Source: Pedobacter sp. MC2016-15 (GTDB lineage Bacteria > Bacteroidota > Bacteroidia > Sphingobacteriales > Sphingobacteriaceae). Taken from it: a stretch of DNA of 64,000 nucleotides. The notes under the pieces were generated by a model that saw only the letters and a list, made by a program, of their open reading frames with translations, did not search any database and was not told the DNA's origin. Below are positions 7,206-15,841 of the stretch, in pieces. The stretch lies in assembly GCF_026239695.1 (NCBI RefSeq), contig NZ_JAPIVS010000002.1, positions 248,001 to 312,000 of the forward strand, in the 5' to 3' direction. Made by a program: the position numbers and the translations under genes. The stretch's first letter is position 1. Each line of letters begins with the position of its first letter.

Positions 7206-8945
7206 TTATTTCAAATTGATTTTTATATCGTGCTGCAATCTAGCGATTGGATAGCGTAAATGTGTGTTTTCGTAATATTTTGAATACTTGTAGACAAAGT
7301 CCAGCTGTGCGGCAGGGCTTTTGGACAGTGCAGGGTTCTTTGCTTTTTCTTCTTCCAGCAGTTTACGCAAGGCCGGGTCTTGTTCTAGAAGACTGGTGGC
7401 AGTGTCTTCGAAAACATAGGCGGAATAATGTTCTTTCTGATCCAGGATGGAATCAAAAAAGTTCCACGTGAAAAAAGAATCGGTAGCCTGAGGTTCCAGG
7501 GTCTCTACTATATAGCGGTTCTGTGCCTGGTTGACATAGACCAGGTAATCTCCGGCGTAATACTGGAGTTGCTGTTGTTTGGTGCTTAATTCTACGCTAT
7601 TATGCAGGTAATGCCCTTCAAAAGGTCTTGAGGCAGTTTTATAATCGGTTATGTAGTAAGAGTCTACCGTAAGCTGTGTATCTGCAGTCAGCTGTTGTAC
7701 TTTCACACCGTTCAATTTCAGCAGCGTGATCACTTTCTCCCAGGCTTTAGGAATGACATAAGCGAGGGGTTTTTGCACCACCGTAGCGGGCTCAAACTTA
7801 TTCCAGTATTTGATCTCTTTGGTATAAGGTTCGTTACGGTCGTAATACAGCCTGTCAGCCCCGCTCACCGCACTGGGTTTATGTTTAGCAGTGAAACCTT
7901 TGAAGGTTATCGTATCCCATACTTTTTCATTCAGTTTCCAGGTTAGCGGGAAATCCTTTTGTTTTGAGACAGCTTCATCGGCTTTGCGCTTATTTTCGCC
8001 AATCAGCTTTGCATCGCGTTTCACGATACCGATATAGCTTTTCAACAGCAGGTAGGTAGATTCTACTCTTTTGTCATAGGGCTTGAGCATATGTGTTTCT
8101 GGCATAAAGCCTATCGTATTGTGCAGTGCCGCGTAACCTGTAGAATATCTTGGAGTTTCCAGAAAACCGGTAATGCCGGCCTCGGGAGTTTCTTCTATGG
8201 AATTGATATAGGGAATGAGTTCAAAACCCTTTTGCTGCATTTCGGTGTACAGCGAAGGCACCATTGTCTGAGTCAGGTATCCTGCAAGAATAGTGTTGAG
8301 TTTATCTTTCTGGGTAGGTATGAGCGTCATCGTATACTGGTAATCAGCGCCATTACTGGTATGTGTGTCCACAAATATCTCCGGCTGCCAGGTGTTAAAA
8401 ATCAACTGGAAGGCAGCAGAATTTTTGGAGTCCGTTTTAATAAAATCCCTGTTGAGGTCATAATTTTTGCTGTTTCCCCTGAATCCAAATGCCTCGGGAC
8501 CATTCTGGTTGGCCCTGGAACTGTTGCCCCGGTTAAAAGATCCATCGATATTATACACCGGGATAATGCAGATCACCACATTATCAGGCAGCAGATTATC
8601 TTTTAACAGATCTCTCGCCAGCATCATGGAGGCGTCTATACCTTCAGGTTCACCGGGATGAATACCATTATTGATGAGCAGAATCCTGCGGTTACTTTTC
8701 CGGATCTCTGCAGGATCAAATATTTTATCTTTTGATAATACCAGGAGGTGAAGGGGCTTCCCAAAATCTGTGCTGCCATAAGTAAGCAGTTTTGCCTGCG
8801 CTGAGGATTTTGCAAGTTTTTGATAGAAAGCGATAGCCTCATCATAGGTAGCGGTCTGGTTTTTATTGCCAAGCTCATATGGCGTCTGCTGTGCAAATGA
8901 CTTCATAGATAGAAAAAGTATTAAAAACGAAATGGCGGCTTTCAT
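7206..8945 (-). CDS. Secreted M14 family zinc carboxypeptidase
   Basis: A 579-residue exported metallocarboxypeptidase. The ATG at 8945 is preferred to a TTG eleven codons upstream because it places a clean signal peptide at residues 1-19 (MKAAISFLILFLSMKSFAQ). Zinc ligands are visible as HPGE (His96, Glu99) and the later DTHTSNG (His194), and a catalytic Glu is likely in the FLETPR segment. The long C-terminal part after about residue 350 has beta-rich character and no named domain that I can identify. It should trim peptides in the periplasm or outside the cell. The outer-membrane barrel gene lies just upstream on the same strand. Confidence 0.88.
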   Translation of the reverse strand: MKAAISFLILFLSMKSFAQQTPYELGNKNQTATYDEAIAFYQKLAKSSAQAKLLTYGSTDFGKPLHLLVLSKDKIFDPAEIRKSNRRILLINNGIHPGEPEGIDASMMLARDLLKDNLLPDNVVICIIPVYNIDGSFNRGNSSRANQNGPEAFGFRGNSKNYDLNRDFIKTDSKNSAAFQLIFNTWQPEIFVDTHTSNGADYQYTMTLIPTQKDKLNTILAGYLTQTMVPSLYTEMQQKGFELIPYINSIEETPEAGITGFLETPRYSTGYAALHNTIGFMPETHMLKPYDKRVESTYLLLKSYIGIVKRDAKLIGENKRKADEAVSKQKDFPLTWKLNEKVWDTITFKGFTAKHKPSAVSGADRLYYDRNEPYTKEIKYWNKFEPATVVQKPLAYVIPKAWEKVITLLKLNGVKVQQLTADTQLTVDSYYITDYKTASRPFEGHYLHNSVELSTKQQQLQYYAGDYLVYVNQAQNRYIVETLEPQATDSFFTWNFFDSILDQKEHYSAYVFEDTATSLLEQDPALRKLLEEEKAKNPALSKSPAAQLDFVYKYSKYYENTHLRYPIARLQHDIKINLK

Positions 8946-8980
8946 AAAGGAGTATCTCTGTATAATAGTATTGAACAAAT

Positions 8981-9691
8981 TTAATATTTTCTGAAGGTCT
9001 TTCTGGATAAACCGACTTTACCAAAGTTGTATTTTACACCGAGGGAGAAGAAGGTGAAAATATCTACGGTACCACTTTGGAAAGTTATCCTGGAGTCGTC
9101 ATAGCCATCAAGACCTTCGCCCAGTGTGACATTAGCCTGGTAATTGAAATTGATGACATACCTGTAGAAGCCTTCGCGATCAGGGAAATGTACATTGATC
9201 CCCAGGTTGAGTGGGAAAAAGACATCTTTTGAATCCAAATGATCTACTGTAGCAAAGTTATTGTCGTTAGGATCCAGACCGGTAGTAAAAAGCGTACTGT
9301 TTTTGATAACTCCGACCCCGGCGCCGAGATATATGCCCTTGAATACATCTGAAGCACCATTGTAGTTGTCGTTCAGTATTTGCCCGAGTGATACTTTAGC
9401 ATTTACAGCGAAAGACTGGTATGAATTGACAAATTCCCGGTTTAGGGGATTATTTCTGAAGTCACCACCATTAACCTCTCCTTTTTGAACTTCAAGGCCA
9501 AGGCTAGTAAATGGAGTGAAAAGGTAATCCAGTGTACCATATCCCGCCAGGCCAAAACCGTGTTTCTGCACTTCGGTGAATGACTGGGTAACACCAAAGC
9601 CGGCGCCGACAGATATTTTGTAGAAGTTCGACTGTGCAAAGGACGAAAGTACAGTTGTGAGGAATAAGATGGTGATAATTATCCTTTTCAA
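8981..9691 (-). CDS. Outer membrane beta-barrel protein
   Basis: A 236-residue protein with a signal peptide (residues 1-19, ending SSFAQ) and alternating amphipathic strands ending in aromatic residues, typical of a small eight-stranded outer-membrane barrel. Examples are GLAGYGTLDYLFTPFTSLGLEV and the closing FTFFSLGVKYNFGK. No ligand can be deduced. The start is TTG at 9691: no in-frame ATG exists near the signal peptide, and translation from TTG gives a canonical MKRIIITILFL leader. It is divergent from pepT across a 60-base gap and is followed by the M14 peptidase gene on the same strand. Confidence 0.8.
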   Translation of the reverse strand: MKRIIITILFLTTVLSSFAQSNFYKISVGAGFGVTQSFTEVQKHGFGLAGYGTLDYLFTPFTSLGLEVQKGEVNGGDFRNNPLNREFVNSYQSFAVNAKVSLGQILNDNYNGASDVFKGIYLGAGVGVIKNSTLFTTGLDPNDNNFATVDHLDSKDVFFPLNLGINVHFPDREGFYRYVINFNYQANVTLGEGLDGYDDSRITFQSGTVDIFTFFSLGVKYNFGKVGLSRKTFRKY

Positions 9692-9751
9692 GTTGTGCCG
9701 ATTTTTAATTGTAAAGCATGATCTTTATTACCTTTACTTTTTTTTAAAAAT

Positions 9752-11005
9752 ATGCTAAAATATCTTAACAGCAGTAATTCATTGCAAAATAGATTTACTG
9801 AATATGTAAAAATAGATACTCAGTCTGATCCGGCATCGGCCAGTATCCCTTCTACTGAAAAGCAGAAAAACCTTGGAAAAGTATTGGTAGCACAGCTGCT
9901 TGAAATGGGCATTGCTGATGCACATCTGGATGATTATGGCTATGTATACGCTACAATTCCTTCAAATTCTGATAAAAATGTCCCCGTGATCTGCTTTTGC
10001 TCTCATATGGATACCTCTCCGGACTGCAGTGGCTTTGAGGTGAAGCCGGTCATTCATGAAAACTATCAGGGTCAGGACCTGGTATTGCCAGACGACCCTT
10101 CGGTGATCCTGAAGATGGCTGAACATCCTGATCTGAAGCATCAGATTGGAAATGATATCATTACTGCGAGTGGCACAACGCTGCTGGGAGCAGATAATAA
10201 AGCGGGACTGGCAGAGATCATGGAAGCGGCAGCTTTTCTTGTAGCACATCCAGAGCTTAAACATGGAACGATCAGGATCCTGTTTACTCCTGATGAAGAA
10301 ATTGGAAGGGGAGTGGATAAAGCGGATCTGAAGAAACTGGGTGCTGATTTTGCCTATACTGTTGATGGCGAAACCTGTGGTTCTATTGAAGATGAAACTT
10401 TCTCTGCTGATGGTGCCACGCTGATTATTCATGGCGTAAGCTCGCACCCTGGTTTTGCCAAGGGAAAAATGGAGAGTGCCATCAAAATACTGGGGGATGT
10501 GCTTAGTGCCTTACCTAAGGACAGGCTTACCCCTGAAGCTACGGAACAGAAGGAAGGATTTTTGCATCCTGTGTCTGTACAGGGAACAGTGGAGCAGGCA
10601 GAAGCGCATTTTATTATACGCGATTTTGACGATGAGCTGCTGGCTGAGCATGGTCGTACATTGGAGATTCTGGTACAGCAGGTGATGGAAAACTATCCGA
10701 ATGCTACCTATGAACTAAGGATTAAGGAGCAATACCGCAATATGAAAAAAGTACTGGATCAGTATCCGCAGGTACTGGAATACGGTGTGCTGGCGATTGA
10801 ACGCGCAGGTATACAGGTGAAAAAACAGAGTATACGCGGGGGAACGGATGGCTCAAGGCTGTCTCTGATGGGCTTGCCTTGTCCAAATATCTTTGCAGGT
10901 GAACACGCCTTCCATGGCAAGCAGGAATGGGCTTCGGTGCAGGACATGGAGAAGGCGGTAGAAACGATCATCAACCTGGCGCTGATATGGGAAGAGAAAA
11001 GCTAG
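9752..11005 (+). CDS. pepT: Peptidase T (tripeptide aminopeptidase)
   Basis: A 417-residue cytoplasmic M20B metallopeptidase that removes the N-terminal residue of tripeptides. The M20 motifs are complete: SHMDTS (His85, Asp87), LGADNKAG (bridging Asp148), TPDEEIG (Glu182 catalytic, Glu183), VDGE (Asp205) and a distal histidine in EHAFHGKQEW. A lid domain sits between about 215 and 330. The length is close to the usual 408-410. The ATG at 9752 is the first in frame and follows a T-rich run. It is transcribed divergently from the barrel-protein gene. Confidence 0.95.
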   Translation: MLKYLNSSNSLQNRFTEYVKIDTQSDPASASIPSTEKQKNLGKVLVAQLLEMGIADAHLDDYGYVYATIPSNSDKNVPVICFCSHMDTSPDCSGFEVKPVIHENYQGQDLVLPDDPSVILKMAEHPDLKHQIGNDIITASGTTLLGADNKAGLAEIMEAAAFLVAHPELKHGTIRILFTPDEEIGRGVDKADLKKLGADFAYTVDGETCGSIEDETFSADGATLIIHGVSSHPGFAKGKMESAIKILGDVLSALPKDRLTPEATEQKEGFLHPVSVQGTVEQAEAHFIIRDFDDELLAEHGRTLEILVQQVMENYPNATYELRIKEQYRNMKKVLDQYPQVLEYGVLAIERAGIQVKKQSIRGGTDGSRLSLMGLPCPNIFAGEHAFHGKQEWASVQDMEKAVETIINLALIWEEKS

Positions 11006-11009
11006 GCTA

Positions 11010-12020
11010 TTATTTCAAAAACAGATCTGCAAGGAGTTCGTAGGATCTCATGCGGTCTTCAAAAGTTTCGGCAAGCGTACTTACCATGAGTTCTGTACTC
11101 TGGTAGCTATTGAGGAACTGCTCAATGCGCGGCTTGATCTCAGCGGGTGTGCCGGAGATCATTCGCTGACGGTTGAAGATGATCTTTTCCTGTTCTTCTG
11201 CGGTATATTGAAGATCTTTAATCTCCTCGTAACTTACTGCGGGGAGATCGCCAACGGTCACCAGCTGCAGAAAACGGTAGTCCATTATCGCCTGGTACCG
11301 CGATAGTTTTTCCCGGTCTTCGGAACAAAAGACGAAAACACCTACACTTACTTCGGGGTATGGAAGTTCTGCTGAAGGATGGAAGGTATTGCGATAGATT
11401 TCAACTACATCCTGACCACCAACAGGGCGAATGAAATGAGCGAATGAAAGGCCGGTACCCAACTTTGCGGCGGTCAGGGCACTTTGCCCTCCCGATGTTA
11501 ACAGCCATAAGGGGGGAGTGGTATCCGACTGCGGGACAGCATAGGTTTCTACTTTCTGCCGTCCTTTCAGGGGCTTGTCGTTAAGGTAATGGCTAAGGTC
11601 TTCCAGCTGCAATGCAAAATCTTCATCGCTGCGTTTACCGGAGGGGTTAAGGATGAGCTCTGTGTTTGGGTCTGTTCCTGATGCGCGGCCTACACCCAGG
11701 TCTATCCTGCCGGGATAAAGGATTTCGAGCAGACGGAAGTTTTCTGCTACTTTCAGGGCGCTGTGGTTGGGCAGCATGACCCCTCCGGAACCGATACGTA
11801 TGTTTTTGGTTTTTGATGCGAGCTCTGCTGTGAGGATCTCGGGCACTGAGCTGGCAAAGGCGATTCTGTTATGATGTTCTGTCACCCAGAAACGGGTATA
11901 TCCCAGCTCATCTGCCTTTTGTGCAAGTGCTATCGTTTCATGGATAGCTTCTGTAAATGTGCCCCCGACTTTCACAGGGGACTGCTCTAGTATGCTTAAA
12001 CGAATGTTATTTGCTTTCAT
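11010..12020 (-). CDS. LLM class flavin-dependent oxidoreductase
   Basis: A 336-residue luciferase-like (beta/alpha)8 flavoprotein expected to use FMN or F420-type reduced flavin; the substrate is unknown. Family marks are the FWVTEHHN block near residue 45, IRIGSGGVMLPNHSALKVAENFRLLE (spanning about 75-100), and PGRIDLGVGRASGTD. These fit the group annotated as MsnO8-type LLM oxidoreductases. The ATG at 12020 is unambiguous. An AT-rich inverted repeat (12034-12043 with 12052-12061) sits just upstream in its promoter region but is too AT-rich to weigh heavily. Confidence 0.9.
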   Translation of the reverse strand: MKANNIRLSILEQSPVKVGGTFTEAIHETIALAQKADELGYTRFWVTEHHNRIAFASSVPEILTAELASKTKNIRIGSGGVMLPNHSALKVAENFRLLEILYPGRIDLGVGRASGTDPNTELILNPSGKRSDEDFALQLEDLSHYLNDKPLKGRQKVETYAVPQSDTTPPLWLLTSGGQSALTAAKLGTGLSFAHFIRPVGGQDVVEIYRNTFHPSAELPYPEVSVGVFVFCSEDREKLSRYQAIMDYRFLQLVTVGDLPAVSYEEIKDLQYTAEEQEKIIFNRQRMISGTPAEIKPRIEQFLNSYQSTELMVSTLAETFEDRMRSYELLADLFLK

Positions 12021-12095
12021 ATAATTTTTAACAATAAATTATTTAACGATCAATAATTTATGATGTTGTCAATTATGAGAAAGCTCAGCGGGTGA

Positions 12096-12785
12096 TTATT
12101 GGGGTAACCGCATTTCGGCAAGATACTGATCCTGACCATCGTCGAATAAGAGATGGCATTCCCAGCCGGATTCTCTGGCGATTTGCTTGAGGAGTATCGG
12201 ATCAATGTAAATCCAGTTAAACCACTCCCCTTTTTCGCCTTGATATTCATACTGATAAGAAACCTCGCCGTAATATTTATCTGTGGGCTTTTCAGTATCC
12301 TCATACAAATAGGTGATGTCAGAACTGTCAAATAACAGTTGTCCGCCTTCGTTCAACAGCGTTTTTGCATGATTGATGAAAGTCTTGAAACCCTCTACAG
12401 TTCCTGTTAAGCCGATGCCGTTCATCAGGAATAGCAAGGTGTCAAACTTTTCTCCGCTGTAACTGAAAATATCTCCAACTACCGCCTGTTGAACTCCCCG
12501 TTCCTGCATAATCTCCACCGCTGATGGAGAAAGATCTATGGCTACGACATCGAATCCTCTTTCCTGCAGGATAAGGGCATGACTACCTGCACCACCACCA
12601 ACATCCAGTACCCTGCCTTCGCAGAGGTCCATCGCTTCAAGCTCTATATCAGGCATTTCTTCTTCGGTGCGGAAGAAAATATCAACCGGCATTTCTTCAG
12701 GTTCATCATAAGAATTGTGCAGCCAGAGGGTCTCAGCAGTGTTATTGTTAAAGTGGTCCTGTAAAGCGTTTCCAAAAACATCCAT
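12096..12785 (-). CDS. Class I SAM-dependent methyltransferase
   Basis: A 229-residue Rossmann-fold methyltransferase. Motif I is VLDVGGGAGSHA (59-70), and motif post-I is VVAIDLSPSAVEIM (about 75-90). FDTLLFLMNGIGL corresponds to motif II with the following helix. The N-terminal 50 residues and the C-terminal strand region would decide the substrate, which I cannot infer. It precedes the LLM oxidoreductase on the same strand with a 75-base gap and follows the MscS channel gene with a 21-base gap, so it may belong to a longer transcript. Confidence 0.9.
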   Translation of the reverse strand: MDVFGNALQDHFNNNTAETLWLHNSYDEPEEMPVDIFFRTEEEMPDIELEAMDLCEGRVLDVGGGAGSHALILQERGFDVVAIDLSPSAVEIMQERGVQQAVVGDIFSYSGEKFDTLLFLMNGIGLTGTVEGFKTFINHAKTLLNEGGQLLFDSSDITYLYEDTEKPTDKYYGEVSYQYEYQGEKGEWFNWIYIDPILLKQIARESGWECHLLFDDGQDQYLAEMRLPQ

Positions 12786-12806
12786 GGGCTAAAGGTATTG
12801 AAAATA

Positions 12807-13907
12807 TTATTCAGGGATAAAAGGAGGACTATCCTGCCTGGCACCTTCACCGTTAAATTCCAGCCTTGTTTTTGGGAAGCTGTCAGGATAATTGGCTTTG
12901 ATAAAGGCGATCATCTCCTCACGTACGTGGCAACGCAAATCGAAAGCCTGCGAAGAATTTCTCGCGCTCATCAGGAAACGAATTTCAATATTCAGTTCTT
13001 TATTGTCGGTTACCTGTACCACGTTTACCCGTTTATCCCAAAGTGGATGGGCAGTGAGTAATCTCGTTAATTCCTCCCTCAATGGTGGGATGGGAACAGT
13101 ATAATCAAGGTACAGGAAAACGGTTCCGAGCAGTTGTGCTGATACCCTTGTCCAGTTTTGGAAAGGTTTTTCGATAAAATATGTAATCGGAAGAATCAGC
13201 CGCCGCTGGTCCCAGATATTTACCACTACATAGGTAAGCGTGATTTCTTCTACACGTCCCCATTCTCCTTCTACGATGACCACATCATCAATACGGATAG
13301 GTTGCGTAAAGGCAATCTGAAAACCCGCCAGGAGGTTACCCAAGGATTTCTGAGCGGCAAAACCAATGATGATACCACCCACGCCGACCCCGGTGAGGAG
13401 ACCTGTACCTATTTTGCGCATACTTTCGAAGCTGAGCAGAACAAGGGCGATAGTAATCAGTACGATCAGGGAGACCACAAACTTGCGGATAAACTGCAGT
13501 TGTGTCCTGATTTTTCTTTCTTTAAGATTGTCTTCCTTGCTGAGGTCGTACTTGTGATAGAAATGATCCTCAAATACTTTGATGATCCGGATCAGGATCA
13601 CTGCAACGCAGACGGTAAGAGATATTTCAAGCAACCGCGACAGCTGGGCCCTTAGTCCTGTGTTCATGACCATAAACCCCATGGAGATATTGAGCAGGAG
13701 CAGGGGAATAAAAAAGCCTGCAGGATAGCTGAGGTGCCGTATGATAGACCTGATTTGAAAGGATGCCCAATACCTGGAAAAGAATTTGAATGCTTTGAGG
13801 ATAATGAATTTTAGGATCAGGCCAATGGTAATAGCGGAGCCGGCCAGGATAAAATTCTGAATCCATTCAGGTATTGGGTGTCCAAAAAAATCGTCTATTA
13901 GCTCCAT
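12807..13907 (-). CDS. Mechanosensitive ion channel, MscS family
   Basis: A 366-residue channel with four predicted transmembrane helices (roughly 18-40, 62-80, 92-112 and 143-162) and a pore helix at 170-200. It has the Gly/Ala-rich packing of MscS TM3, then GFAAQKSLGNLLAGFQIAF. The beta domain follows with IRIDDVVIVEGEWGRVEEI. It should open under membrane tension to release solutes. The length is intermediate, with one extra N-terminal helix pair compared with E. coli MscS. The start codon overlaps the upstream MBL gene by ten bases, indicating translational coupling. Confidence 0.93.
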   Translation of the reverse strand: MELIDDFFGHPIPEWIQNFILAGSAITIGLILKFIILKAFKFFSRYWASFQIRSIIRHLSYPAGFFIPLLLLNISMGFMVMNTGLRAQLSRLLEISLTVCVAVILIRIIKVFEDHFYHKYDLSKEDNLKERKIRTQLQFIRKFVVSLIVLITIALVLLSFESMRKIGTGLLTGVGVGGIIIGFAAQKSLGNLLAGFQIAFTQPIRIDDVVIVEGEWGRVEEITLTYVVVNIWDQRRLILPITYFIEKPFQNWTRVSAQLLGTVFLYLDYTVPIPPLREELTRLLTAHPLWDKRVNVVQVTDNKELNIEIRFLMSARNSSQAFDLRCHVREEMIAFIKANYPDSFPKTRLEFNGEGARQDSPPFIPE

Positions 13908-15316
13908 GCGGGTTCTTTATTATATTCATATTCCTGTCGGTATTCAGGAATAGCTATATGTTTAAATCCATGATCTTTGAGGCGCTGAGCAAAATTTTGC
14001 TGTACATCATACTCTCCATGTACCAGGAACAACTGCTGCACAAGTGCAGGATCCTGACACGACAGGAAATGCAGCAAGTCTTCATAGTCGCCATGGGCAC
14101 TCATTGACCTGATCGATTTGATATCGGCAGCTACGTTGAGGTTTTCCCTGAAAAGATAAATGCTTTTATCGCCTGCCAGCAGTCTGCCCGCCAGAGAGTC
14201 CGGAGAGCAATAGCCGACCATCAGGATCGTATTTTTCTGGTTGCTGACCGTGTTGCGGATATGGTGTCTGACACGTCCTCCTTCGGCCATGCCCGATGCA
14301 GAAATAATCACGCATGGACGCGGATTGTTATTGAGGGCTTTAGATTCTTCGACGCTTTCTATAAATTTCAGTCCTTTAAAAGCGAAAGGGTCTTCATCGA
14401 TTTTCAATACTTCCTTTACACCGTTGTTATATACTTCGGGGTGGTTCTTTAAAACCTCTGTAGCCTGAATAGATAAGGGGCTGTCTACAAAAAAGGGAAC
14501 ATCAGGAAGTTTGTTTTTGAGTTCGAGACCGTTTAGTGCATATAAGAGTTCCTGGGTGCGGCCAACGCTGAAGGCTGGTATCACCAGTTTGCCCTTTTTT
14601 ACCAGGCAGGTCTGGGTAATGATTTCGAGCAGCATATTTTCTATAGGCTCCAGGTCTTTGTGCAGAGAATCTCCATAGGTGGATTCCATGATGATATAGT
14701 CTGCCTGCGGGAATTTCTGCGGGCTCTTGAGCAGCAGATCGCCATAACGGCCTACGTCGCCACTGAAGGTAAGCCTGATTGTTTCATCGTCTTCTTTGAT
14801 TGCGAGATGTACGGCCGCGCTGCCTACGATATGTCCGGCATCAGTAAAACGAAGGCTAAGTTCGGGACTGATCTCAAAATCCTCGTTATAGTTGACGATT
14901 TTGAATTGTCCCAGTGTTTTGATCACATCTTCTTCTGTATACAGTGGTTCTTCGGTTTCTTCACCGCGGGAGAGTTGCCTGTTGGCATATTCTGCATCCT
15001 GCGTCTGGATTTTTGCAGAGTCCATCATTAAGATCCTCGCAAGATCCATCGTGGCGGGCGTGCTGTAGATTGTTCCGGTAAAGCCTTCAGCTACCAGTCT
15101 GGGCAGCAGACCACAATGATCAATATGCGCATGTGAAAGAATCATGTAGGTAACGGCAGAGGGTTTGAAGCCGAAATAGCCGTTTAGTTTATCAGTGACT
15201 TCTCCCATTCCCTGGAACATGCCGCAGTCTAGTAATATTTGGGTGTTATCTTTAAGAGTAATGAGGTGTTTGCTGCCAGTTACGGCACGGGCAGCACCAT
15301 GAAAAGCGATTTTCAT
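13898..15316 (-). CDS. MBL-fold beta-CASP RNA-processing hydrolase
   Basis: A 472-residue metallo-beta-lactamase protein with a beta-CASP domain and an RMMBL C-terminus, the architecture of CPSF73-like ribonucleases. The metal site is SHAHIDHCG (His62, His64, Asp66, His67). A further His lies in DAGHIVGSA, an Asp in FSGDVGR, and the C-terminal His motifs occur in MSAHGDYEDLL and LVHGE. The protein probably cleaves RNA in the cytoplasm. Its stop lies inside the start region of the MscS gene (ten-base overlap). The start ATG at 15316 gives the typical MKIAFHGAARAVTGS N-terminus. Confidence 0.92.
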   Translation of the reverse strand: MKIAFHGAARAVTGSKHLITLKDNTQILLDCGMFQGMGEVTDKLNGYFGFKPSAVTYMILSHAHIDHCGLLPRLVAEGFTGTIYSTPATMDLARILMMDSAKIQTQDAEYANRQLSRGEETEEPLYTEEDVIKTLGQFKIVNYNEDFEISPELSLRFTDAGHIVGSAAVHLAIKEDDETIRLTFSGDVGRYGDLLLKSPQKFPQADYIIMESTYGDSLHKDLEPIENMLLEIITQTCLVKKGKLVIPAFSVGRTQELLYALNGLELKNKLPDVPFFVDSPLSIQATEVLKNHPEVYNNGVKEVLKIDEDPFAFKGLKFIESVEESKALNNNPRPCVIISASGMAEGGRVRHHIRNTVSNQKNTILMVGYCSPDSLAGRLLAGDKSIYLFRENLNVAADIKSIRSMSAHGDYEDLLHFLSCQDPALVQQLFLVHGEYDVQQNFAQRLKDHGFKHIAIPEYRQEYEYNKEPAWS

Positions 15317-15385
15317 ATGGGTGTAGTTAGAATGGGAGCAATGGCGCTGCCGGCTCAGCGGGGGGTATAATCCGGGGATGAAATG

Positions 15386-15412
15386 AGGTGATGCCGGATC
15401 CTGGCATCACCT
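15386..15412 (-). terminator. Terminator-like hairpin after ytxH-like gene
   Basis: AGGTGATGCC (15386-15395) pairs perfectly with GGCATCACCT (15403-15412) around a 7-base loop, nine bases past the minus-strand stop at 15421. The T-run is better on the plus strand (15414-15418), where no gene ends, so termination strength on the minus strand is uncertain. Confidence 0.55.
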
Positions 15413-15420
15413 GTTTTTAA

Positions 15421-15627
15421 TTAATGTCTTACCTGTGCAATTTTGTCTTTCACAGTATCAGCTACATCAGCTAATTTATCTTTGGAAGCATCCAGCAGGT
15501 CGCAGAACCAGTCTGAAACTTTATCTTTTACATCATCACTTTTATCAGTTGATAAGATTAACGCTACTGCGGCACCAAGAGCAGCTCCTGCAAGTATACC
15601 TGCAACAATTTTCGTTTCTTTTTTCAT
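15421..15627 (-). CDS. YtxH domain small protein
   Basis: A 68-residue protein of the YtxH type. It has a short glycine/alanine-rich hydrophobic helix (GILAGAALGAAVALIL, residues 9-24) followed by an amphipathic, Lys/Asp-rich helical tail with repeated DKV and DKI units. YtxH-like proteins are linked to general stress responses in other bacteria; the role here is inferred only from the family. It has its own leader of about 90 bases or more containing a 20-bp hairpin and a 4-codon upstream ORF (15655-15713), shared in form with the thiE-type gene leader at 30600-30660. Confidence 0.85.
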   Translation of the reverse strand: MKKETKIVAGILAGAALGAAVALILSTDKSDDVKDKVSDWFCDLLDASKDKLADVADTVKDKIAQVRH

Positions 15628-15757
15628 GAGTATATAATTTTGTTTTTAATGGTTATGAAGCTTGCATGAGCTTATTTGTTGCTTTAAGCTTTGTAAGCTC
15701 ATGCAGGTTTCATGAGTATATAGTTTTATTTTTAATGGTAATAAAGCCTGCGCTATA
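15618..15757. repeat. Imperfect tandem duplication of the ytxH leader
   Basis: The segment starting TTTCATGAGTATATA near 15622 and running through TTTTTAATGGTTATGAAGC is repeated about 87 bases later (from 15709) with a handful of substitutions, ending TTTTTAATGGTAATAAAGC. On the minus strand this places the same leader sequence both before ytxH and before the short upstream ORF. Confidence 0.7.
15655..15713 (-). promoter_or_regulatory. Leader hairpin with MKPA upstream ORF, copy 1
   Basis: Arms 15655-15674 and 15694-15713 pair over 20 bases, allowing two G-U wobbles, with a 19-base loop. Read on the minus strand, the 5' arm begins ATGAAACCTGCATGA, an upstream ORF encoding M-K-P-A-stop. The ytxH ATG follows 28 bases past the hairpin. 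A second copy lies at 30600-30660, where the inner stem differs by paired changes. Confidence 0.7.
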
Positions 15758-15841
15758 ATACTCGAATAACAATGCCCGCATAAAATAGTTTTTAATGATC
15801 TTTGAAAAAGGTAAGCCTAAGCTGGTTTTTACCACATATAC

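Noticed and set aside
12034..12061. 10-bp inverted repeat before the LLM gene
   Set aside because: Composed only of A and T, so chance is likely.
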